Origin: Nitrospirota bacterium | GTDB lineage: Bacteria > Nitrospirota > Thermodesulfovibrionia > UBA6902 | Reading direction: 5' to 3' | Assembly (NCBI GenBank): GCA_016213945.1 | Contig: JACQZF010000025.1 | Span: forward strand, 1-38,682 | DNA: 38,682 nucleotides | Part shown: piece after piece, positions 31,651-38,682 of the stretch | How positions within the stretch are numbered: the stretch's first letter is position 1 | How the letters are laid out: every line of letters begins with the position of its first letter | Notes under the pieces: generated by a model | The model's database searches: none | The model's input: the letters and a program-made list of their open reading frames with translations, nothing else | Told to the model about the DNA's origin: nothing | Made by a program: the position numbers and the translations under genes

Positions 31651-32628
31651 ATGCCTAACAAAACACTGAAAATTTCAAAGGCCGTTCTATCTCTATTGAT
31701 CTTTACAGCCTTGATCGTCGGAGCAGTTTCTGTCTTCGCTTCAACTGAAGCGGCAGAGGCCCCCGCAGTTGCAAATTCAAATGTCGCCTGGTGGATATGG
31801 CCGCTGGTTTTGTTTGTAGTAACATTTGTCCTCGGGATCCTTGCAGTTTTAGGCGGTGTCGGGGGCGGAGTTTTATTTGTACCGATTATCGGCGGATTTT
31901 TCCCTTTCAATATCGATTTCGTGAGAGGCGCCGGGCTGCTCGTTGCTCTTGCAGGAGCGCTCGCAGCGGGGCCCGGACTTCTGAAGAGAAACCTCGCAAG
32001 CCTGCGCCTGTCATTGCCGGTTGCATTAATTGCATCATCCGCTGCCATAGTGGGCGCTATGATCGGACTGGCGCTTAAACCTAATGTCGTTAATATTCTT
32101 TTGGGTGCGACCATCCTGCTTATCGTACTCATCATGGCTACTGCCAAGAAGTCTGACTTCCCCATCGTGCCCAAACCGGACAACCTCTCGCAGAGTCTCG
32201 GCATTATGGGAATCTACAGGGAAGAGTCTATCGGCAAGGACGTGGAGTGGACTGTTCATAAAACGCCGCAGGGACTGATGCTGTTCGTCGTGATCGGCAT
32301 TATGGCGGGTATGTTCGGACTTGGGGCCGGCTGGGCGAATGTCCCGGTTTTAAACCTGCTCATGGGCGCCCCTTTGAAAATTTCTGTTGCCACGAGCAAG
32401 TTCCTGCTTTCTATCACCGACACGTCGGCGGCCTGGGTCTACCTGAACCAGGGTGCGGTGCTGCCGATGATCGTGGTGCCTTCAATCGTAGGTATCATGC
32501 TCGGTTCCATGGTGGGTGTTAAGATACTTGCAAAAGCAAAACCCAAGGCTATCAAATGGATGGTCATCGGGCTTTTACTTTTTGCAGGGCTAAGGGCTTT
32601 GTTAAAAGGACTTGAGATCTGGAAATAG
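31651..32628 (+). CDS. TauE/SafE (TSUP) family permease
   Basis: A 325-residue membrane protein with about eight or nine helices. The two TSUP half-motifs are visible: LGGVGGGVLFVPIIGGFFPF in the first half and GIMAGMFGLGAGWANVPVLNLL in the second, both Gly-rich re-entrant segments followed by a Pro. A hydrophilic loop at about 165-210 separates the halves and is longer than in short TSUP proteins. Members export sulfite or sulfonates or move other sulfur anions; the substrate is unknown. The start has AAGGAAGG upstream. It leads an operon with the small membrane protein and the UspA gene, behind a candidate operator. Confidence 0.87.
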   Translation: MPNKTLKISKAVLSLLIFTALIVGAVSVFASTEAAEAPAVANSNVAWWIWPLVLFVVTFVLGILAVLGGVGGGVLFVPIIGGFFPFNIDFVRGAGLLVALAGALAAGPGLLKRNLASLRLSLPVALIASSAAIVGAMIGLALKPNVVNILLGATILLIVLIMATAKKSDFPIVPKPDNLSQSLGIMGIYREESIGKDVEWTVHKTPQGLMLFVVIGIMAGMFGLGAGWANVPVLNLLMGAPLKISVATSKFLLSITDTSAAWVYLNQGAVLPMIVVPSIVGIMLGSMVGVKILAKAKPKAIKWMVIGLLLFAGLRALLKGLEIWK

Positions 32629-32677
32629 AGCTGAAAAAAGAAATTGGCATTTTTAAATTTTAATAAAGGAGAAAAGC

Positions 32678-33121
32678 ATGAGCAACGAGAGAACAAAGGC
32701 TTCAGAGGAGCAAATAGCATATGCTAATATTTTAAATAAAGGGATGTGGTTCGGACTGGCCCTGCTCATAATCACTTTCATTATCTACATATCCGGGGCG
32801 CTGCCCAGCTACGTGCCGATTGAAAACCTTTCTAAAACCCCGCCGGGTTCAACGGTGCCGTACTGGAGCATGAGAGCGCATGATTTCAATCAGGCCCTCA
32901 ATATACCGACAGGCTGGGGATGGACCGCGCTGGCAGGTAAAGGCGACTATCTGAATTTTGTTGGAATCGCCATGCTTGCGGGTTTAACTATCTTATGTTA
33001 TCTCGTCATACTGCCGATACTCATCAGAAAGAAAGATACTCCTTACGTGATCATAGCAATAGCTGAAATAGCCGTATTGGCTCTTGCCGCAAGCGGAATT
33101 CTAAAAACAGGAGGACACTAA
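32678..33121 (+). CDS. Small TSUP-associated membrane protein
   Basis: A 147-residue protein with three membrane helices (about 24-42, 89-113 and 122-141) and an extracytoplasmic loop rich in aromatic residues (VPYWSMRAHDFNQAL, TGWGWTALAG). I do not recognise it with certainty; its place between a TSUP permease and a UspA protein resembles DUF1634-type partner proteins, but it is longer. It may form a complex with the permease. AAAGGAG precedes the ATG, and the UspA gene starts one base after its stop. Confidence 0.75.
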   Translation: MSNERTKASEEQIAYANILNKGMWFGLALLIITFIIYISGALPSYVPIENLSKTPPGSTVPYWSMRAHDFNQALNIPTGWGWTALAGKGDYLNFVGIAMLAGLTILCYLVILPILIRKKDTPYVIIAIAEIAVLALAASGILKTGGH

Positions 33122-33122
33122 A

Positions 33123-34013
33123 ATGGCGCAATCCTGCCCGACAGTAAAAATTGAGCGACTCCTCTTATCAACAGACGGTTCAGAATTCGGCGAAGGCGCG
33201 ATAAGAGAGGCGATAAAACTTGCAAAGACATGTTCGAGTAAATTATTCGCCATCTATGTAATTGAGACCAACCCTGAATATGAGACCATCGCGCCCCAGC
33301 TTGTTGAAAAGGCGGAAAAAGAGGCCAGGCAGCATCTTGAGGCAGTAAAGGCCATGGCTTCAAAAGAAGGTGTCGAATGCGAAATCATCGCGCGACAGGG
33401 CGAAGACCCGTTCAAATATATTGTTGAAGAAGCCGCAAAGAATAAGGTCAGCATGATAATAACCGGAAGGCGCGGCAGAAAAGGACTCAAGAGGCTCATG
33501 ATGGGCAGTGAAACCGCGAAAATAATAGGCCACGCCCCATGCGATGTCCTCGTGGTCCCGCGGGCTGCGAATATCGAATTCAACAGGATCATTGTGGCCA
33601 CAGACGGCTCGAAATACAGCGAAGCGGCAGTGCGCGAGGCCATAGGCATCGCAAAACGCTGCGGCTCAACCCTTATCGCAATCTCCGTTGTGCCTTCTGA
33701 AACCGCGTCGCCGTTTGACATCGTTCATACGGAAATGATGAAGGAAACCATTGTCGAAAAAGAACTGAAAATGGCGGAATGCACGATCAAGGACTTGAAG
33801 GCGTCCTCTGAAAAAGAAGGGGTCTCTGCTACCGGATTTATTTACTCAGGCAAACCTTACGAGGCGATCATCAATACGGCCAAAGAAAAGAAGGCAGACC
33901 TGATCGTAGTCGGAAGTCACGGCAGGACAGGGATCGACAGGCTCCTGATGGGCAGCGTTACAGAGAGAGTCATCGGCCTCTCCGAGTGCGCGGTGCTTGT
34001 TGTAAGAAGTTAG
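33123..34013 (+). CDS. Tandem universal stress protein (two UspA domains)
   Basis: A 296-residue cytoplasmic protein with two UspA domains, about 8-148 and 153-295. Each starts with a strand ending in TDGSEFG or TDGSKYS and ends with the ATP-binding signature G-x2-G-x9-G-S: GRRGRKGLKRLMMGS in the first and GSHGRTGIDRLLMGS in the second, so both are predicted to bind ATP. GGAGG lies 7 bases before the ATG. Being the third gene of the TSUP operon it may sense energy state and adjust transport, as suggested for other transporter-linked Usp proteins; this is inference. Confidence 0.92.
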   Translation: MAQSCPTVKIERLLLSTDGSEFGEGAIREAIKLAKTCSSKLFAIYVIETNPEYETIAPQLVEKAEKEARQHLEAVKAMASKEGVECEIIARQGEDPFKYIVEEAAKNKVSMIITGRRGRKGLKRLMMGSETAKIIGHAPCDVLVVPRAANIEFNRIIVATDGSKYSEAAVREAIGIAKRCGSTLIAISVVPSETASPFDIVHTEMMKETIVEKELKMAECTIKDLKASSEKEGVSATGFIYSGKPYEAIINTAKEKKADLIVVGSHGRTGIDRLLMGSVTERVIGLSECAVLVVRS

Positions 34014-34375
34014 CCGCTACTTTACACGAATTAGCACTAATAAGTGAACTACCTCCATCAGATGCGCGGCATCTGAGTTGGAAATGCTAATGTCATTTCG
34101 CACCTTGATGCGGAATCCATTTCTTGAGAATCCCCGTTCGTAGATGACCCAAATCTACATCCTTGTCTTCAGATCGCCCCTTCCTGCCCGTCAATCTCGA
34201 CATACCATTGAACCATGCTTCTGCTTCCATCAGTCAAACACTTAAGGTTTTCGCAAATATTCCGATAGCATATTTGTGAGGCTTTTTGCTGTAGTATTTT
34301 ATTTGTTAGAACTTTAGGAAACTTCAATTGTTTAGATAATTGATATTTCCGCAGAAAAAATATAAAGGAGGCAAT
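34014..34375. other. Gene-free interval with a degenerate repeat and possible remnant
   Basis: This 362-base gap holds no convincing gene. Around 34092-34115 GTCATTTCGCACCTTGATGC and the following GGAATCC look like a decayed family B repeat. ATCAGATGCGCGGCATCTGA near 34059-34078 is a small inverted repeat. 34110-34220 has codon-like composition on the minus strand but only short frames, so a decayed gene is possible. No clear promoter for the PhnD-like gene could be identified. Confidence 0.4.
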
Positions 34376-35230
34376 ATGAACGCAAAAAAACTATTGGGCA
34401 TATTTCTGATTGTTGCAACAGGAATATGTTTTACTTACAGCTTTTCACAAGCTGAGGAATTTAAGATAGCCATCATGCAGGACCAGAAAGGGGCAGCCCA
34501 GCAATACAGGCCGCTCGTGGATTTCATGAAGAAAAAAGGGGTCGATGTTTCATTTGTAGGCACTTCTAATTATACAGAGGCAGCAAAAATGTTTGAGGAC
34601 GGGAAAGCGGACGCCATGTTCAGCGGCTCCGGGGTTGCGGGATCGATGGTTATCAAGGGCGTTGCTTATCCTGTTGTAAGGCCTGCCGGCAATGACGGCA
34701 ACAGCACTTACTGGGCTGTCATACTCGCCCCTAAAGGCACGCCGAAATATACAGGTTCAGGCGACTACTTCAAGGGTAAGAAAGTAATATTCTGCAGCCT
34801 TGCTTCCTCAGGTGAATTTTATTTCCACGCTGTTGGCGGTCACAAGGCGGCTGCAAAAATGATGAATGCAGCCTCTCACGGCGCTGCTATTGATGCGCTT
34901 TCAAAAGGGACTGCTGATTTAGCAATAGTAAAGAACAGGGTCTGGGACAAAATGAAATCCAAATACCCGGAGCTTGAGATAGTTGGAGAGGACGACGGCG
35001 AGAACCCTGACGGGACTTTAATTGTCTCAAAGAAAGTCAGTCCCCCTCTTGCTGAAAAAGTAAAATCGGCGCTTCTGTCCCTGAAAGGCGACGCCTCCGC
35101 TGAAGCTAAGGCTGTCCGTGACGGAATGAGTATTCAGGGATACATAGACACCACTGAAAAGGATTTCACGCACACAGTTGCTTTATTAAAACAGGCTGGC
35201 GTAGACAAGTCCTTTGATTTCAGTTTTTAG
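34376..35230 (+). CDS. PhnD-like periplasmic substrate-binding protein
   Basis: A 284-residue exported binding protein of the PhnD/phosphonate-binding-like family, which takes phosphonate, phosphite, phosphate or other small anions. The signal peptide is at 1-25 (basic MNAKK, hydrophobic core, cleavage near SQAEE). Typical features are FKIAIMQDQKGA, DAMFSGSGVAG, YWAVILAPKGTP, and the CSLASSGEFYFH pocket region. The start at 34376 is set by AAAGGAGG 4 bases upstream; the frame is open back to a TTG at 34340 that lacks a site. No permease or ATPase follows; instead a chemoreceptor lies 92 bases downstream, so it may feed a chemotactic signal instead of uptake. Confidence 0.85.
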   Translation: MNAKKLLGIFLIVATGICFTYSFSQAEEFKIAIMQDQKGAAQQYRPLVDFMKKKGVDVSFVGTSNYTEAAKMFEDGKADAMFSGSGVAGSMVIKGVAYPVVRPAGNDGNSTYWAVILAPKGTPKYTGSGDYFKGKKVIFCSLASSGEFYFHAVGGHKAAAKMMNAASHGAAIDALSKGTADLAIVKNRVWDKMKSKYPELEIVGEDDGENPDGTLIVSKKVSPPLAEKVKSALLSLKGDASAEAKAVRDGMSIQGYIDTTEKDFTHTVALLKQAGVDKSFDFSF

Positions 35231-35322
35231 CCTTTTAACATTTACCGCTCATTGCAAAAATTGAGTGGGAAGGACAATATGGATGACATGGCAAACAGAC
35301 GTTTGAATAAGGAGGGGATAAA

Positions 35323-36891
35323 ATGAAACTATTTTCAGTCAACACAATCGGCAAAAAATTTCTTGTCCCGATGCTGGCGCTGATGATAATATCGCTCGGC
35401 GGGCTTGGAATTTTTATGATGCTGAACAATAATGCATCCATCAAATCCATGATGAATTCCAAAGGGAACAGCGTTGCGGATTTTATGGCAAAGATCAGCG
35501 TCGGGTATTTTGCCAATTTCGATTATCTGGCGCTGGATGATTTTGTTAAAGAAATAGCAAAAGACCCTGAAGTTGAGTTTGCCGTATTCTACGATGAGCA
35601 AAACAAACCGCTTACCAAAAGCATCATGGAACCTGAAGACAACTCCTCCTTATTGATCTTTGAACGTAAGATTACCGATGCGGATGGAAAACCTATAGGC
35701 CGCCTGAAGCTCGGCTACAAAAATACCGCCTTATCCGGGAATTTGCGTAAGAACATAATAATTGTGTGCGCAGGCGTCCTGATCGCTTTGTCCCTGCTTG
35801 TATTCGGAATGAGTGTTATCATCCGGTCAATCACGGCTCCCCTGAAACAACTGTTGCGAATATTTCAGAATATCTCCTGTGGTGAAGGAGATTTGACCCA
35901 GCGGCTTGAGGTAACAACACATGACGAAATAGGAAACCTTGCAATGTGCTTCAACCGCTTTGTAGAAAAACTCCACGAAATAATCAGCAAGGTAGCGCAC
36001 GTAACCAACCAGGTGGCCTCCTCGGCAGAGGAAGTCTCAGCCTATTCAGGGCAGATCGCCTTAGGCGCGGAACAGCAAAATGCGCAATCCGACCGCGCGG
36101 CTGTTGCCATGCAGGAGATGGCCTCCTCGGTGACACATATCGCCGAGAGCGCCGACAAGGCTTCAAGTTCTACAAAGGAAGTAAATGATATTACCGTGAA
36201 AAGCGGTGAAAAGGTCATCCTGACCGTAGATAGCATGTACCGGACATATCAATCAGTAAAAGAAGCCTCTTCAATCATTGAGACCCTGGGCGCAGGCTCA
36301 GGGAAGATTGGAGAGATTATAAAAGTCATTAACGATATAGCCAGTCAGACCAATTTACTGGCATTAAATGCAGCTATTGAAGCTGCGCGTGCGGGTGAAC
36401 AGGGAAGAGGTTTTTCCGTGGTAGCTGATGAGGTAAGAAAATTAGCGGAAAGGACCACATTCGCCACAGGTGAGATCGGGGACATGATAAAAGGAATTCA
36501 ACATGATACCCTTAAAGCAATAGAATCCATCCAGAGCAGCGCAAAAATAGTTGAAGCCGGGGTAGAATCAGCAAACCAGGCAGGAGAGTCTTTACAACAG
36601 ATAGTTACTGCGGTTTCAGACGTTACAGGCATGGTGCAGCAAATCGCCACCGCTACCGAGGAGCAATCTTCCGTGGGTGAAGAAATATCATCCACTATAG
36701 AGTCAGTAGCCACTGTATCCAGAGATACTGCCGGGAATGCTCAACAGTCTTCCAAAGCAAGTCATGACTTGAGCGCCCTGGCATCGGAATTACAACATTT
36801 AGTCAGCGGATTCAAGCTTCAAAATGGAAAGCATGAAACCATAAATGATGCATTTACAAGCAAAGCAACAGAAGCTCTTTTCCGAACCTGA
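35323..36891 (+). CDS. Methyl-accepting chemotaxis protein
   Basis: A 522-residue membrane chemoreceptor. Membrane helix 1 is at about 13-33 and helix 2 at 144-166, bounding a sensor domain of about 110 residues, small for a ligand-binding domain and Cache-like in its closing strands ([23 protein letters not shown]). A HAMP domain follows at about 167-220, then the long signalling coiled coil with the conserved tip [20 protein letters not shown]. It ends FRT, without a CheR-binding pentapeptide. TAAGGAGG precedes the ATG. With the upstream binding protein it suggests sensing of a periplasmic ligand by a binding-protein-receptor pair. Output would go to the flagella encoded in this window. Confidence 0.93.
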   Translation: MKLFSVNTIGKKFLVPMLALMIISLGGLGIFMMLNNNASIKSMMNSKGNSVADFMAKISVGYFANFDYLALDDFVKEIAKDPEVEFAVFYDEQNKPLTKSIMEPEDNSSLLIFERKITDADGKPIGRLKLGYKNTALSGNLRKNIIIVCAGVLIALSLLVFGMSVIIRSITAPLKQLLRIFQNISCGEGDLTQRLEVTTHDEIGNLAMCFNRFVEKLHEIISKVAHVTNQVASSAEEVSAYSGQIALGAEQQNAQSDRAAVAMQEMASSVTHIAESADKASSSTKEVNDITVKSGEKVILTVDSMYRTYQSVKEASSIIETLGAGSGKIGEIIKVINDIASQTNLLALNAAIEAARAGEQGRGFSVVADEVRKLAERTTFATGEIGDMIKGIQHDTLKAIESIQSSAKIVEAGVESANQAGESLQQIVTAVSDVTGMVQQIATATEEQSSVGEEISSTIESVATVSRDTAGNAQQSSKASHDLSALASELQHLVSGFKLQNGKHETINDAFTSKATEALFRT

Positions 36892-36954
36892 AAGCTGAGG
36901 AGATCGTCTTCATTCCCAGGACAATCCTCAGCGCATCAATAACTCGTCAGCGTA

Positions 36955-38607
36955 TCAACTTCTCATCTTTTTAAAAGCATTGATCAAACCGTTGGTTGAT
37001 GAATCGTGTGATGAGATTTGGTTATCGTCAGTTAATTCAGGCAGAATTTTATTCGCCAATTGCTTGCCAAGCTCAACTCCCCACTGGTCAAAGCTGAATA
37101 TATTCCAGATCACTCCCTGTGTAAAAATCTTGTGCTCATACATTGCAATTAAACTGCCGAGCGAGCGCGGGGTCAGCTTCCTGATCAATATTGAATTGGT
37201 CGGCTTATTGCCTTTGAATATTTTGAAAGGCGCAAGCCTCTGGATTTCTTCATCGCCCTTCCCTGACGCCCTGAGCTCCTCAATTACTTCTTCCTTTGTC
37301 TTACCATTCATCAATGCCTCTGTCTGGGCAAAGAAGTTTGAAAGCAGGATATTATGATGATCACCGATTGGGTTATGGCTGATGGCAGGCGCGATAAAAT
37401 CACAGGGGACCAATCTCGTGCCCTGATGTATAAGCTGATAAAAGGCGTGCTGGCCGTTGGTCCCCGGCTCCCCCCAGATAACAGGGCCTGTCTGATAATT
37501 AACTTCCCTGCCGTCCCTGCCGGCATATTTGCCGTTGCTTTCCATATTGCCCTGCTGGAAATACGCGGGGAACCTGTGCATGTACTGGTCATACGGCAGT
37601 ATCGCCTCTGTCTCTGCACTGAAAAAATTATTGTACCAGACGCCAATCAATGCGAGGGTAACGGGAATGTTCTTTTCAAACGGCGTCTCCCTGAAATGCC
37701 TGTCCATCGAATGCGCGCCTTCAAGCAATTCTTTGAAATTGTCAAAGCCGATGGAGCACGCGATGGAAAGCCCGATCGCGGACCACAATGAATATCTGCC
37801 GCCGACCCAGTCCCAGAAGCGGAACATATTGGCGGGGTCAATGCCGAATTTTGCAACTTCCTCATGGTTGGTTGAGATCGCGACAAAGTGACGCTTGATG
37901 TATGCCTCGTTCTTTGCCGGTTCCAAAAACCACTTCCTCGCCGTATGCGCGTTGGTCATGGTCTCCTGAGTTGTAAATGTCTTTGAAGCGATCATGAACA
38001 GGGTTGTTTCAGGAGAGACCCTCTTTAAAGTTTCGGCGATGTGAGTGCCGTCTATGTTTGAGACAAAGTGAGTTTTTAAATGCGGCGCGCAATACGGCTT
38101 CAATGCCTCGGTCACCATCACGGGGCCGAGGTCTGATCCGCCGATGCCGATGTTTACGATATCCGTGATCGATTTCCCGGTATAACCTTTCCACCCGCCT
38201 GAGATAACGGTGTCTGAGAAATACTCGATCTGCTCTAACACGAAATTAATATCAGGCATCACGTTTTTTCCGTCAACATAAATTGGGGCCTGCGAGCGGT
38301 TTCTCAGGGCCGTGTGAAGCACTGCGCGGTTTTCAGTCTCGTTTATTTTATCGCCTGAGAACATCTTATCAATCGCATCCTGAAGATTGACTTCATGAGC
38401 AAGCTGCAAAAGGGAACTGACAGTCTCTTCAGTGATTATGTTTTTGGAATAGTCCACAAGCATGTCTTCATGCAGGAGGGAGAATTTGTGAAACCTGTCC
38501 CGGTCTTCACGAAACAGGTTAAGCATGTGCCTGTCCTTCATTACCTCATACTGCTGTTGAAGCTTTTTCCATGCTGAAGTTTCATCGGGATTGATCTTAT
38601 CAAGCAC
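36955..38607 (-). CDS. pgi: Glucose-6-phosphate isomerase
   Basis: Interconverts glucose 6-phosphate and fructose 6-phosphate, 550 residues, the normal length for the long bacterial/eukaryotic type. [12 protein letters not shown] binds the phosphate; signature 1 is [14 protein letters not shown], signature 2 [18 protein letters not shown], and [15 protein letters not shown] with the catalytic Glu lies between. It starts at GTG 38607 with GGAGG 6 bases upstream. It converges on the chemoreceptor gene, with no strong terminator in the 63-base gap. Confidence 0.97.
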   Translation of the reverse strand: MLDKINPDETSAWKKLQQQYEVMKDRHMLNLFREDRDRFHKFSLLHEDMLVDYSKNIITEETVSSLLQLAHEVNLQDAIDKMFSGDKINETENRAVLHTALRNRSQAPIYVDGKNVMPDINFVLEQIEYFSDTVISGGWKGYTGKSITDIVNIGIGGSDLGPVMVTEALKPYCAPHLKTHFVSNIDGTHIAETLKRVSPETTLFMIASKTFTTQETMTNAHTARKWFLEPAKNEAYIKRHFVAISTNHEEVAKFGIDPANMFRFWDWVGGRYSLWSAIGLSIACSIGFDNFKELLEGAHSMDRHFRETPFEKNIPVTLALIGVWYNNFFSAETEAILPYDQYMHRFPAYFQQGNMESNGKYAGRDGREVNYQTGPVIWGEPGTNGQHAFYQLIHQGTRLVPCDFIAPAISHNPIGDHHNILLSNFFAQTEALMNGKTKEEVIEELRASGKGDEEIQRLAPFKIFKGNKPTNSILIRKLTPRSLGSLIAMYEHKIFTQGVIWNIFSFDQWGVELGKQLANKILPELTDDNQISSHDSSTNGLINAFKKMRS

Positions 38608-38651
38608 GGCTATCCTCCATTGTTCTCAAGATTTCATAATAAATTTTTACA

Positions 38652-38682
38652 CCCTGTGGTCTCTGCCACAGTTCCAAATTTC
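38652..38682. repeat. Family F hairpin repeat, cut by the window end
   Basis: CTGTGG-TCTCTG-CCACAG followed by TTCCAAATTTC at 38654-38682 is identical over 29 bases to 7378-7406. It lies upstream of pgi, and the window ends inside it. Confidence 0.85.

Noticed and set aside
32645-32665. Sigma-54 promoter before the small TSUP-associated protein (TGGCAT present)
   Set aside because: No GC at the -12 position; the region is a short AT-rich intergenic segment inside an operon.
34340-34375. TTG start 12 codons upstream for the PhnD-like protein
   Set aside because: The encoded residues would precede a normal signal peptide, and AAAGGAGG directly serves the ATG at 34376.
35288-35306. Sigma-54 promoter before the chemoreceptor (TGGCAA present)
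   Set aside because: Spacing to the only TTG-like element is wrong and the -12 GC is absent.
36894-36932. Bidirectional terminator between the chemoreceptor and pgi
   Set aside because: GCTGAGG/CCTCAGC arms are only 7 bases with a loop of about 25 bases and no T-run on either strand.
1-38682. tRNA, rRNA, riboswitch or prophage elements
   Set aside because: No cloverleaf-like or conserved rRNA stretches, no recognisable riboswitch leader before cimA or ilvE, and no integrase or phage structural genes were seen.

Overview
The window looks like chromosomal DNA of a flagellated, Gram-negative, moderate-GC bacterium outside the classic model groups. Nitrospirota or a former deltaproteobacterial lineage is my best guess. 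The reasons are a Geobacter-type citramalate synthase, a sigma-54 driven flagellar system, a PEP-CTERM sorting signal, and a very high load of short palindromic dispersed repeats of the kind common in those genomes. This is inference; no rRNA or other phylogenetic marker is present. I see no tRNA, rRNA, CRISPR array, intact IS element or prophage.

Layout. 1-4.4 kb (+): cimA (isoleucine precursor synthesis), an RseC-family membrane protein and an EF-G-like GTPase. 4.5-5.4 kb (+): a strong sigma-54 promoter, a tiny Cys-rich protein with an Asn-Gly hexanucleotide repeat, and a PEP-CTERM surface protein. 5.4-8.7 kb (-): an alkaline-phosphatase-superfamily phosphodiesterase and a LamG lipoprotein. 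9.0-11.6 kb (+): a four-Ig-domain (BIG2) lipoprotein ending in an Lcl_C/DUF1566 domain and a smaller Lcl_C paralogue; the two share a 72-nt block with one mismatch. 11.7-13.9 kb (-): an O-antigen ligase/polymerase-like protein with TPRs.

14.1-27.3 kb (-) is a flagellar block. In transcription order it holds a FleQ-like sigma-54 activator, a sigma-54 promoter, an exported TPR protein, a soluble histidine kinase, a FlrC/FlgR-like sigma-54 activator, a second sigma-54-like promoter, then flgB, flgC, fliE, fliF, fliG, fliH, fliI, fliJ, a MotE-like protein and a terminator. The order of promoters and activators reads like a complete early-to-middle flagellar cascade laid out along the DNA.

27.3-31.4 kb (-): ilvE, pcm, a COG2509-type FAD protein and surE. 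31.6-34.0 kb (+): a TauE/SafE (TSUP) permease, a small membrane protein and a tandem UspA protein, behind a perfect 17-nt palindrome. 34.4-36.9 kb (+): a PhnD-like periplasmic binding protein next to a chemoreceptor with no ABC transporter beside them. 37.0-38.6 kb (-): pgi.

The most unusual theme is the repeats. At least six families of short palindromic or low-complexity elements occupy most intergenic gaps. In the flagellar block they have also entered genes in frame: they supply the pre-signal extension of the MotE-like protein, a linker in the TPR protein, the C-terminal tail of the kinase and the tail of FliH, and they form the operon terminator. One hairpin family keeps a fixed loop while its stem shows compensatory changes, pointing to selection on structure or to a mobilised hairpin element. 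This resembles the Rickettsia palindromic elements and is the best candidate for an under-described system here.
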